Source of the DNA: an uncultured Oscillospiraceae bacterium
Lineage (GTDB): Bacteria > Bacillota > Clostridia > Oscillospirales > Oscillospiraceae
Reading direction: 5' to 3'
Assembly (NCBI GenBank): GCA_900769995.1
Contig: CAAGIT010000088.1
Coordinates: forward strand, 1-9,975
DNA: 9,975 nt
Positions 1 to 6,026 of the stretch are shown piece after piece; the first letter of the stretch is position 1, and every line of letters starts with the position of its first letter. Under the pieces are notes generated by a model that searched no databases, was not told where the DNA came from, and was given only the letters and a program-made list of their open reading frames with translations. A program made the position numbers and the translations under genes.

Positions 1-34
1 GGACGGTTTCCCCGCCCAGACTATGGTTGTTTAT

Positions 35-2914
35 TTAGATTTTACCCAGTGCTTTCAGAATCTTCTCCGGGGTCATCGGCCAACTGCGCAGCCAGACACC
101 GCAGGCATCGTGGATCGCGATACCAATGGCGGGTGCTGCACCGTTGCAGGCGATTTCGGAGATGGACTTCGCGCCGAAGGGGCCGTAAGCGTCATCCACA
201 TCAATGAGCACAGACTTGAACTCCTCGGGTGCATCGCCGATCATCGGTGCGCCGTAGTCGGTGAGGTTAGCGTTGATGCACTTGCCGTCCTTGTCCAAAA
301 CCATATTCTCATACAGGCTGTGGCCGATGGACTTCATGACCGCACCGTACATCTGCGTCAGAGCACACTCAGGATTGATGGGCGTGCCGGCATCCTGCAG
401 GGCATAGAACTTCTGCAGCTTGATCTCGCCGGTCTTGACATTGACCGCTACCTGCGCAAAGTGCGCACCATAGGGCACGGAGGAAGCAGCGGTAACAAAG
501 CTGCCGTGGGCGATCATCTGACCTCTGCCGACGCCGCTGGTGGCAGAATGCGTCAGCTCATAGTAGCTGATGGAAGCGCCGGTCTTTTTGGAATAGACCT
601 CGCCGGGAGCGCGGACATCCAAATCCGCAACGTCCTCTTCAAGCTGGAGCGCCGCCTCTGCCAGAATCTTCTCCTTCAGTTTGGTGGTAGCGACCACGGA
701 AGCATTGCCGGAGAAGAAGGTGCCGGAGGATGCGTATGCGCCGGTATCAAAGGCACAGGAATCCGTATCGCCGGAAACAACGGTGATGCGATCCATGGGC
801 AGCTTCAAAATCTCAGCCACGACTTTGGCGGAGATGGTATCCAGACCCGTGCCCAAATCAGCGCCGCCGCTGTTGAGAATCACGGTGCCGTCGGTTTCCA
901 GCTTGGCGATCGCTTCCGCATGATCCAGACCCGGCAGACCAGAGCCCTGCATAATCATCGCAAAGCCCTTGCCGATCTTCCAGTCGGGATCGTCGGAGAC
1001 TTCCTTCTTGCCCCATTCGATCATCTTGCAGCCGGTTTCAATGGCCTCATCCAAGCCGCAGGAACCGACAGGAACAACATTGCCTTCACGGCCTTCGCCC
1101 AGGCCCTTGAGGATCTCGAGCATATAGCCCTCTTCGACGTGGTTCTTGGAGACCATGTCCTTATAGTCGATGCCCAGCTTTTCTGCCAGCTCTGCCATCG
1201 CCATCATAATGCCGTAGTTGCCCTTGGGCGTGCCGTAGCCCTGGTATGCGCCGGCAGGCGGTGTGTTGGTATAGAAAACCTTGAGGTCATAGCCCATATT
1301 GTCGACCTTGAACAGCGGCAGCGTTTTGGAGCAGCTATTCATCGGAACGGTCAGGCAGTGGTTGCCGAACGGGCCGGTATTGGCGCAGACCTCCATGAAG
1401 ATCGCGGTGATGGTGCCGTCCTTCTTACCGCCCATCTTGACGCGGCAGCGCATCGGATGACGGCTGGAGTTGGCGATAAATTCCTCTTCACGGGTGTTTC
1501 TGTAATAGACGGGCTTGCCGGTGATCCACGCGGCATAGCCGGTAAGCTCCTCCACGAGAATGTCCTGCTTGCTGCCGTAGCCGCCGCCGACACGCTCCTT
1601 GATGACGTGAATCTTGTTCTCGGGGATGCCGCAGACCCAGCTCACGATACGTCGGACATGGTACGGAACCTGCGTAGAGGCATTGATGACCAGACGGCCG
1701 TTTTCAACATGGGCATAGCAGACGTGCGGTTCCAGCGGGGTGTGCTGAATCTGGCTGGTCTGGTAGGTGCAGTCCACAACTGCATCTGCCTCTGCAAAGC
1801 CCTTTTCCATATCGCCGATGTGACCCTTGTTGGAAGCGGCGATATTTTTCTGGATATTTGCGCCGAGCGGGAACTGATAGACGACCTTGCCCTCGCGCGC
1901 ATCGCCTGCACGGGAGTTGAATTCGTCAAGATCATCGGGAGCACCGGCGTTATACTGCACCGGCCCGTTATGTACCAGCGGCGCACCCTCTGCCATAGCT
2001 TCTTCTACGGTAAAGACAGCATCGGTCGGCTCGTATTCGACCTTGATGAGAGAGGCTGCCTTGTCGGCAATCTCTTTGGTTCTTGCAACGATACCGGCAA
2101 CGCGGTCGCCAACGTGACGCACCTTGCGGTTGAACAGACGGCGGTCATGGGGCGAAGGCTCGGGATTGCCCTGACCTGCCTGCATATAGTACACATCGGG
2201 GCAGTTGTCTGCGGTAATGATGGCGGCAACGCCGTCGAGCTTCTCTGCCTCGGAGACATCGATGCTCTTAATATAGGCACTGGCAAACGGGCTGCGAATG
2301 ACGTGCAGACACCAGGCATTTGCGGGTACCTTATCCTCAACGAACACAGGCTCGCCGGAAACGAGGGCAGCACCGTCGATCTTGTCCGCGGGCTTGCCGA
2401 TAACGTCCAGCTTCGGGCGGAAGGACGGAGCGATCTCGCTCTGATAGGCACCGGTGTCGCGCAGCTCGATGGCAAGCTTCACCGCAAGATAGTAATGCTC
2501 ATAGCCCGCGTCACGGATAAAGATGCCGGTCAGGACTTCTTTGATCTCCTCTCTGGACGGATACGGGTTCTTTTCCAGCAGCCAGGTCAGCATCAATGCC
2601 GCTGCCGGCGCGTTATAAGCACTGGCAACGATACCGGCAGAGATCATGGCTTTTTGCACATAGTTCAGCTCTCTGCCCTTACGCAGACCTTCCGCAGTGC
2701 GAATCTGTGCGCCCTCAGCCTGATAGAGCAGGATGAAATTGGAGTATTTCAGCTCGCCGTTAAAAATGATGGTGTCAGAGCCGGCAAAGCCCTCGGCATC
2801 GTCACTGTCACGGACGGAGAGATAGCCGTTGCGGTACAGCACATCTCTCAAACGCTCGGTCGCCTCACCGAGCAAACGGACTTCTTCGCCGTTAATTCTG
2901 CAAATCAATTCCAT
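35..2914 (-). CDS. xdhD: XdhD-type molybdopterin-binding subunit of a molybdenum hydroxylase, with a cysteine-less N-terminal [2Fe-2S]-like domain
   Basis: 959 residues, ATG with an ideal GAGGAGGT ribosome site that overlaps the end of the upstream FAD-subunit gene. Residues 1-150 align by pattern with the [2Fe-2S] subunit of xanthine dehydrogenases (EEI..VLTG..., KNPYPSREEI), but all eight ligand cysteines are gone: only Cys5 occurs before Cys202. Residues 165-959 are the molybdopterin domains: RVGGGYGSK (441-449) for VGGGFGGK, GAYQGYGTPKG (555-565) for AFRGFGxPQG, GGADLGTG, and the C-terminal GAKSISE motif whose Glu920 matches the catalytic glutamate of the family. The whole protein reads like E. 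coli XdhD as I remember it, which has the same fused, cysteine-free N-terminus; NCBI models treat that group as a probable selenium-dependent hydroxylase or selenate reductase subunit. Substrate unknown; purine or another N-heterocycle is an inference. Only 34 bases follow its stop, so a downstream operon partner cannot be seen. Confidence 0.93.
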   Translation of the reverse strand: MELICRINGEEVRLLGEATERLRDVLYRNGYLSVRDSDDAEGFAGSDTIIFNGELKYSNFILLYQAEGAQIRTAEGLRKGRELNYVQKAMISAGIVASAYNAPAAALMLTWLLEKNPYPSREEIKEVLTGIFIRDAGYEHYYLAVKLAIELRDTGAYQSEIAPSFRPKLDVIGKPADKIDGAALVSGEPVFVEDKVPANAWCLHVIRSPFASAYIKSIDVSEAEKLDGVAAIITADNCPDVYYMQAGQGNPEPSPHDRRLFNRKVRHVGDRVAGIVARTKEIADKAASLIKVEYEPTDAVFTVEEAMAEGAPLVHNGPVQYNAGAPDDLDEFNSRAGDAREGKVVYQFPLGANIQKNIAASNKGHIGDMEKGFAEADAVVDCTYQTSQIQHTPLEPHVCYAHVENGRLVINASTQVPYHVRRIVSWVCGIPENKIHVIKERVGGGYGSKQDILVEELTGYAAWITGKPVYYRNTREEEFIANSSRHPMRCRVKMGGKKDGTITAIFMEVCANTGPFGNHCLTVPMNSCSKTLPLFKVDNMGYDLKVFYTNTPPAGAYQGYGTPKGNYGIMMAMAELAEKLGIDYKDMVSKNHVEEGYMLEILKGLGEGREGNVVPVGSCGLDEAIETGCKMIEWGKKEVSDDPDWKIGKGFAMIMQGSGLPGLDHAEAIAKLETDGTVILNSGGADLGTGLDTISAKVVAEILKLPMDRITVVSGDTDSCAFDTGAYASSGTFFSGNASVVATTKLKEKILAEAALQLEEDVADLDVRAPGEVYSKKTGASISYYELTHSATSGVGRGQMIAHGSFVTAASSVPYGAHFAQVAVNVKTGEIKLQKFYALQDAGTPINPECALTQMYGAVMKSIGHSLYENMVLDKDGKCINANLTDYGAPMIGDAPEEFKSVLIDVDDAYGPFGAKSISEIACNGAAPAIGIAIHDACGVWLRSWPMTPEKILKALGKI

Positions 2915-2918
2915 TTTC

Positions 2919-3614
2919 TTACCTCCTCAGAGAAAAGACGGTTTTGGCAAGATATTTCTTATAATCCGCACTGCCGCTCAGGTCATCATGGAACTCCATG
3001 TTCTCGTACAAATCGGGGGTATTGCCGCAGGCAAGGCCGGTACCCTTCACACTCAGGGCGTAGACATCACCGCTTACCGCAGCGATGAGGGCCGCATGGC
3101 TGGCAGAGGTATTGCCGAAGCGCTTGACCCAGCCGGTGCGGCCGGCATCCATGACAATGTACTCGATGAGGCACTTGCATTCACCGCGCAGGTAGTCATA
3201 GACCGCCTCTTCCTTTTCGCCCTTGCCGCCGAGGGCAATGAGCTTTGCTTCCGCCGCGCACAGAGCCGCTGCCAAATAGCTGTCGTCACGCCGCAGGCCG
3301 AGGTTGCCGCCGATGGTTGCCGAATTCCGCTTCACAAAGGAGGAGCAGAACTTTGCCGCCTCTTTGATGAATGCAGGAACAAGTTCGCTGTCAACAAGCT
3401 GCTGCAGGGTGACACGGCTGCCGATATAGAGCTTGCCGTCCTTAACTTCGATGGTATCAAAACCTAACGCGTTGATGTCGATGAGTTCTTTTCCGACCGC
3501 TGCACCGCCGAGCCGCAAGTCATCTGTGCCGCCGGCAAAGTAGACCGTGCTGTCCGGGTTCGCATATCGGAGCTCGACTGCCTCCGCAGCCGTCCGAGGA
3601 TGATGGATCGTCAT
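2919..3614 (-). CDS. FAD-binding subunit of the molybdenum hydroxylase (YgfM/XdhB-like)
   Basis: 231 residues, ATG preceded by AGGAGG (plus-strand 3622-3627) at 6-7 bases. It carries the two FAD pyrophosphate-binding motifs of the CO dehydrogenase/xanthine dehydrogenase flavoprotein family: FAGGTDD (residues 26-32) and NSATIGGNLG (97-106). The C-terminal GSADYKKYLAK resembles the CO_deh_flav_C ending. It is shorter than the usual 260-290 residue subunits and lacks any insertion that could bind an extra Fe-S cluster. It should pass electrons between the molybdenum subunit and an acceptor. It is the first gene of a two-gene unit: 4 bases separate it from xdhD, whose ribosome site lies over its last codons, so translation is probably coupled. 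The family model I would expect to hit is the putative selenate reductase FAD subunit (YgfM); I am sure of the FAD-subunit class, less of the subgroup. Confidence 0.9.
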   Translation of the reverse strand: MTIHHPRTAAEAVELRYANPDSTVYFAGGTDDLRLGGAAVGKELIDINALGFDTIEVKDGKLYIGSRVTLQQLVDSELVPAFIKEAAKFCSSFVKRNSATIGGNLGLRRDDSYLAAALCAAEAKLIALGGKGEKEEAVYDYLRGECKCLIEYIVMDAGRTGWVKRFGNTSASHAALIAAVSGDVYALSVKGTGLACGNTPDLYENMEFHDDLSGSADYKKYLAKTVFSLRR

Positions 3615-3683
3615 AATCTAACCTCCTGAATATTGCAACTTCTCTGAATATCCGGAAACCCGTATACCCAACTTTACACATAC

Positions 3684-3711
3684 AGTATAGCATACAAATT
3701 GCGTGATTCAA
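3684..3711 (-). promoter_or_regulatory. Sigma-70-type promoter of the molybdenum hydroxylase genes
   Basis: On the minus strand TTGAAT (3711-3706) is followed after 16 bases by TATACT (3689-3684), with TGC directly before the -10 (extended -10 form). Transcription would start near 3677, giving a leader of about 63 bases before the FAD-subunit ATG. Confidence 0.65.
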
Positions 3712-3771
3712 AGCAAAAAATCGTTATTCTTAAAATAATACAACAATTTCAACAAATTCTTTCACAAAAGT

Positions 3772-3801
3772 TTGACAAAAAGCACAATTTCGGGTTATAC
3801 T
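3772..3801 (+). promoter_or_regulatory. Sigma-70-type promoter of the mocA-like gene
   Basis: A perfect -35 TTGACA (3772-3777) and a near-consensus -10 TATACT (3796-3801) are separated by 18 bases in AT-rich sequence. The predicted transcript start near 3808 lies almost on the first in-frame ATG (3810), which argues for translation from the next ATG at 3834. This promoter is divergent from the hydroxylase promoter 60 bases away, so one regulator could control both. Confidence 0.7.
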
Positions 3802-3833
3802 GAGAGCAAATGTCTTACGAATTGGAGAAATAT

Positions 3834-4430
3834 ATGGGAGAACATTCACAAGCACGTATCGGCTGCGTTCTTATGGCAGCGGGCAATGCGGAGCGGTTCG
3901 GGGAAAACAAGTTGGCAGCGGAGTTTCGCGGAAAGCCGCTGATCCGTCACGCGTTGGATGCAATACCGAAGGCTTTGTTTTCACGAATCGCAGTTGTAAC
4001 GCAATATGACGAGGTCGCTCAGATGGCGCGGGAATACGGATTTGCGCCGATACGGAACAACCACCCCGACTATGGGATCAGTCACACCATCGCGCTGGGC
4101 ACGGAAGCCCTCAAAGACTGTGACGCGATTTTGTATATGGTGTCGGATCAGCCGCTGTTATCGGAAGATTCTGTCGAGCGTGTGGTCAACTGCTGGAAAG
4201 AGAACCGAAAACATATCGTCGGTGCAGCGCACAACGGCAAACGCGGCAATCCCTGCATTTTCCCGCAGGAATTTTTCGGCGAGCTGCTCGATCTGACCGA
4301 GGATCACGGCGGCAATACCGTCATCCGCCGTCACCCGGAGCGTCTGCGCACCGTGGAGGTTGCACAGGAGGAGCTGACCGACGTGGATACCCCAAAGGCA
4401 TTGGCAGACCTTAAAAAGCAGATGGACTAA
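3834..4430 (+). CDS. mocA: Molybdenum cofactor nucleotidyltransferase (MocA/YgfJ-like, MobA-related)
   Basis: 198 residues from ATG 3834, which has GGAG at 3824-3827 with 6-base spacing. The in-frame ATG at 3810 (206 residues) lacks a good ribosome site and sits at the predicted transcript start. The N-terminus has the nucleotidyltransferase signature LMAAGNAERFGENKL (family LAAGxSxRxGxxK, binding the NTP phosphates). A later VSDQP carries the metal-binding aspartate, followed by GNPCIFP and the VDTPKAL end typical of MocA-like enzymes. Such proteins transfer CMP to Mo-molybdopterin to give the dinucleotide cofactor used by molybdenum hydroxylases, in the cytoplasm. Its position divergent from the hydroxylase subunits fits a dedicated maturation role. 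CTP rather than GTP as the donor is inferred from family and context. Confidence 0.88.
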   Translation: MGEHSQARIGCVLMAAGNAERFGENKLAAEFRGKPLIRHALDAIPKALFSRIAVVTQYDEVAQMAREYGFAPIRNNHPDYGISHTIALGTEALKDCDAILYMVSDQPLLSEDSVERVVNCWKENRKHIVGAAHNGKRGNPCIFPQEFFGELLDLTEDHGGNTVIRRHPERLRTVEVAQEELTDVDTPKALADLKKQMD

Positions 4431-4431
4431 G

Positions 4432-4463
4432 CTGAAGTGCACCGAAATCTCGGTGCACTTCAG
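4432..4463. terminator. Perfect hairpin between convergent mocA and spmB (probable bidirectional terminator)
   Basis: A 14-bp perfect stem (CTGAAGTGCACCGA at 4432-4445, complement at 4450-4463) with loop AATC fills the 35-base gap between two convergent stop codons. Position argues for termination of both genes, but neither side has a real T-run, so its strength as an intrinsic terminator is doubtful. Confidence 0.55.
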
Positions 4464-4465
4464 AA

Positions 4466-4972
4466 TTATAGCCATTTTGCCGTCAGCGATGCCATAACGA
4501 ACCCCGTGAAATCCGCAATCAACGCCGCCGGAATTGCATAGCGTGTCTTGCGGATTCCTGCCGCTCCAAAATAGACAGAAATGGTATAAAATGTGGTTTC
4601 CGTACTGCCAAGCATCACCGCTGCCGTCCGTCCGATGGGCGAATCCACGCCGTAGGTCATCATCAGATCCGCTCCGACAGCCAGGGCTGCACTTCCGGAA
4701 AACGGTCTTAGCAGAACCAGCGGCAGCGTTTCCGCCGGAATACCGATATAAGCGGTGATCGGTGCCAACCATTTTGTCATCAGGTCGATCGCGCCGGAGG
4801 CACGCAGCATATGCACGGCAGTCAGCAGCATCACCAGTGCGGGCGCGATCGTGACAAGCAGCTTTAAGCCGTCCAAACCGCCATCCAGCAGGGCGGAATA
4901 CACATCCTGCTTTTTCGCCATCGCGAACACCGAAATCGCGATCATCAGCAGCGGAATCAACAGGTCAAGCAC
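4466..4972 (-). CDS. spmB: Spore maturation protein SpmB
   Basis: 168 residues starting with GTG at 4972, chosen because CGGAGGGTG lies 5-12 bases upstream. It overlaps the end of spmA by 8 bases, implying coupled translation. It is a multi-span membrane protein of the nucleoside-recognition (Gate) domain type. The residue runs LLRPFSGSAAL (87-97) and GSTETTFYTISVYFGAAGI (122-140) are hallmark SpmB sequences. In Bacillus subtilis SpmA and SpmB are needed for proper dehydration of the spore core and act with the dacB sporulation operon. Length is close to the family's usual 170-180 residues and nothing appears broken. Confidence 0.93.
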   Translation of the reverse strand: MLDLLIPLLMIAISVFAMAKKQDVYSALLDGGLDGLKLLVTIAPALVMLLTAVHMLRASGAIDLMTKWLAPITAYIGIPAETLPLVLLRPFSGSAALAVGADLMMTYGVDSPIGRTAAVMLGSTETTFYTISVYFGAAGIRKTRYAIPAALIADFTGFVMASLTAKWL

Positions 4973-5543
4973 GGCTCACCCTCCGCAGGAGCTTTGCCGC
5001 CAGAATTCCTGCGCTGACGGACAGGATGGAAGTGATCCATACTGCGGGCAGAATATCAAACGGCGCTTTTGCTCCCTGTGCTGCACGGACGGCCGCAACC
5101 GTCGTCGGCAAAAGCTGAATGGAAGCGGTGTTCATCACGACCAACAGGCACATCTCGTCCGTTGCTGCGGTATTTTCTGCCGAGGTCTGCATTCGTTTCA
5201 CCGCCGCAATTCCCATGGGTGTCGCCGCATTCCCAAGCCCCAGCAGGTTTGCCGACACGTTGGCGGTAAGATACCCCAGCGCCAACGGGTCACGGCTTGC
5301 CAACGGAAACAGCCGGCGGAAAATCGGCCGCAGCAGCTTTCCCAAACATTCCGTCAGACCCGCGCGCTCCATGATCTTCGCAACGCCGCTCCAAAGGCAG
5401 AGTACGCCCGCAAGAGAAATACAGAGCGTGATCGCAGCTCCCGCACCCTCCATCGCCGCCGGTGTCAGAGCGCCCACGCGACCGAGTGCCAGTGCAGAAA
5501 TGACCGAAAAAGCAAGCATCCCCGTCCAAACAAAGCCCATCAT
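4965..5543 (-). CDS. spmA: Spore maturation protein SpmA
   Basis: 192 residues from ATG 5543, preceded by GAGGGA at suitable spacing; a second ATG follows immediately (5540). The reading frame stays open far upstream to 5984, but that extension is hydrophilic, unlike SpmA, and runs antisense through the abrB-like gene, so it is rejected. Membrane protein with about four to five hydrophobic segments and the Gate-domain motif GLGNAATPMGIAAV (102-115), where NAATPMG is the diagnostic core. It acts with SpmB in the spore mother-cell membranes during core dehydration (family knowledge). First gene of the spmA-spmB pair and preceded by a sigma-E-like promoter. Confidence 0.92.
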   Translation of the reverse strand: MMGFVWTGMLAFSVISALALGRVGALTPAAMEGAGAAITLCISLAGVLCLWSGVAKIMERAGLTECLGKLLRPIFRRLFPLASRDPLALGYLTANVSANLLGLGNAATPMGIAAVKRMQTSAENTAATDEMCLLVVMNTASIQLLPTTVAAVRAAQGAKAPFDILPAVWITSILSVSAGILAAKLLRRVSRA

Positions 5544-5574
5544 GGCAGTTCCCTCATTTCCATTGTCTATGGAC

Positions 5575-5603
5575 AAACTATGCCGAACACTTCCTGCATA
5601 TGC
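5575..5603 (-). promoter_or_regulatory. Candidate sigma-E-type sporulation promoter of spmAB
   Basis: Read on the minus strand, GCATATG (5603-5597) and CATAGTTT (5582-5575) are separated by exactly 14 bases. This matches the sigma-E pattern (kmATATT, 13-14 bases, CATACAhT) at most positions. It lies about 32 bases upstream of the spmA ATG, leaving room for a start site and the ribosome site. Motif-based inference only. Confidence 0.45.
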
Positions 5604-5635
5604 ACAATTCCTGCCGCGTTTTTTCAGATTGTTTC

Positions 5636-5663
5636 TTGACAGGCTCAGATATGGTGGTACAAT
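5636..5663 (+). promoter_or_regulatory. Sigma-70-type promoter of the AbrB-family gene
   Basis: TTGACA (5636-5641) and TACAAT (5658-5663) with a 16-base spacer; TGG before the -10 gives an extended -10 element. The transcript would start near 5670, about 27 bases before the ATG, whose ribosome site is GAGGTG at 5686-5691. Confidence 0.65.
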
Positions 5664-5696
5664 GGATGTGAGATCATCCGTCTGTGAGGTGTTTGC

Positions 5697-5948
5697 ATGA
5701 AGCCAAGCGGTATTGTCCGTCGGATTGATGAGTTGGGAAGAATCGTTCTCCCCATCGAAATGCGCCGAACTATGGGACTTGAGGAGCGTGACCCGGTGGA
5801 AATCTGCCTCTGCGAAGACAGTGTCGTGCTGAAAAAATATCAGCCAACCTGTGTTTTCTGCTCCGCGAAGGACGATTTGCTGGATTTTCGCGGAAAGCGC
5901 GTCTGCCACAGGTGTCTGTCCGAGATGAAGGAACAGGATGAAGAATAA
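5697..5948 (+). CDS. AbrB/SpoVT-family transition-state regulator with C-terminal zinc ribbon
   Basis: 83 residues. Residues 1-48 form the swapped-hairpin AbrB DNA-binding domain: GIVRRIDELGRIVLPIEMRR is the classic pattern, followed by LEERDPVEI and the VVLKKY strand. Residues 52-73 hold two CxxC pairs (Cys52/Cys55 and Cys70/Cys73) separated by 14 residues, a probable zinc ribbon seen in many clostridial AbrB-like proteins. It should act as a dimeric or tetrameric DNA-binding regulator of stationary-phase or sporulation genes; targets cannot be read from the sequence. It is monocistronic, with its own promoter and terminator, and diverges from spmA, which it could regulate through the shared 153-base gap (inference). 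Confidence 0.92.
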   Translation: MKPSGIVRRIDELGRIVLPIEMRRTMGLEERDPVEICLCEDSVVLKKYQPTCVFCSAKDDLLDFRGKRVCHRCLSEMKEQDEE

Positions 5949-5959
5949 GCTCTGATACT

Positions 5960-5992
5960 GTGTGCCGTTGGTAATCAGCGGCACACTTTTTT
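5960..5992 (+). terminator. Rho-independent terminator of the AbrB-family gene
   Basis: An 11-bp stem with one G-U pair (GTGTGCCGTTG at 5960-5970, CAGCGGCACAC at 5976-5986), loop GTAAT, followed by six T residues (5987-5992), 11 bases after the stop codon. On the other strand it could also slow transcription leaving the surface-protein gene, but there it lacks a T-run. Confidence 0.9.
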
Positions 5993-6026
5993 GGCTTATT
6001 TCATGCTGTTTTCGCTTACCTTTTCT

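Noticed and set aside
35..2914. Selenocysteine codon or frameshift in the selenium-linked hydroxylase
   Set aside because: The reading frame has no internal TGA and no SECIS-like need; any selenium would be at the cofactor and not in the protein chain.
23..3088. A 1021-codon open frame on the plus strand
   Set aside because: It runs antisense through the whole xdhD-like gene and into the FAD-subunit gene, has no family resemblance or ribosome site, and reflects codon bias on the complementary strand.
3615..3680. Possible molybdenum cofactor riboswitch in the hydroxylase leader
   Set aside because: The predicted leader is only about 63 bases, too short for the Moco aptamer, and no matching stems were seen.
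5544..5984. N-terminal extension of the spmA frame by 147 codons
   Set aside because: The extension is antisense to the AbrB-family gene, hydrophilic and unlike SpmA; ATG 5543 has a ribosome site and gives the family's normal length.
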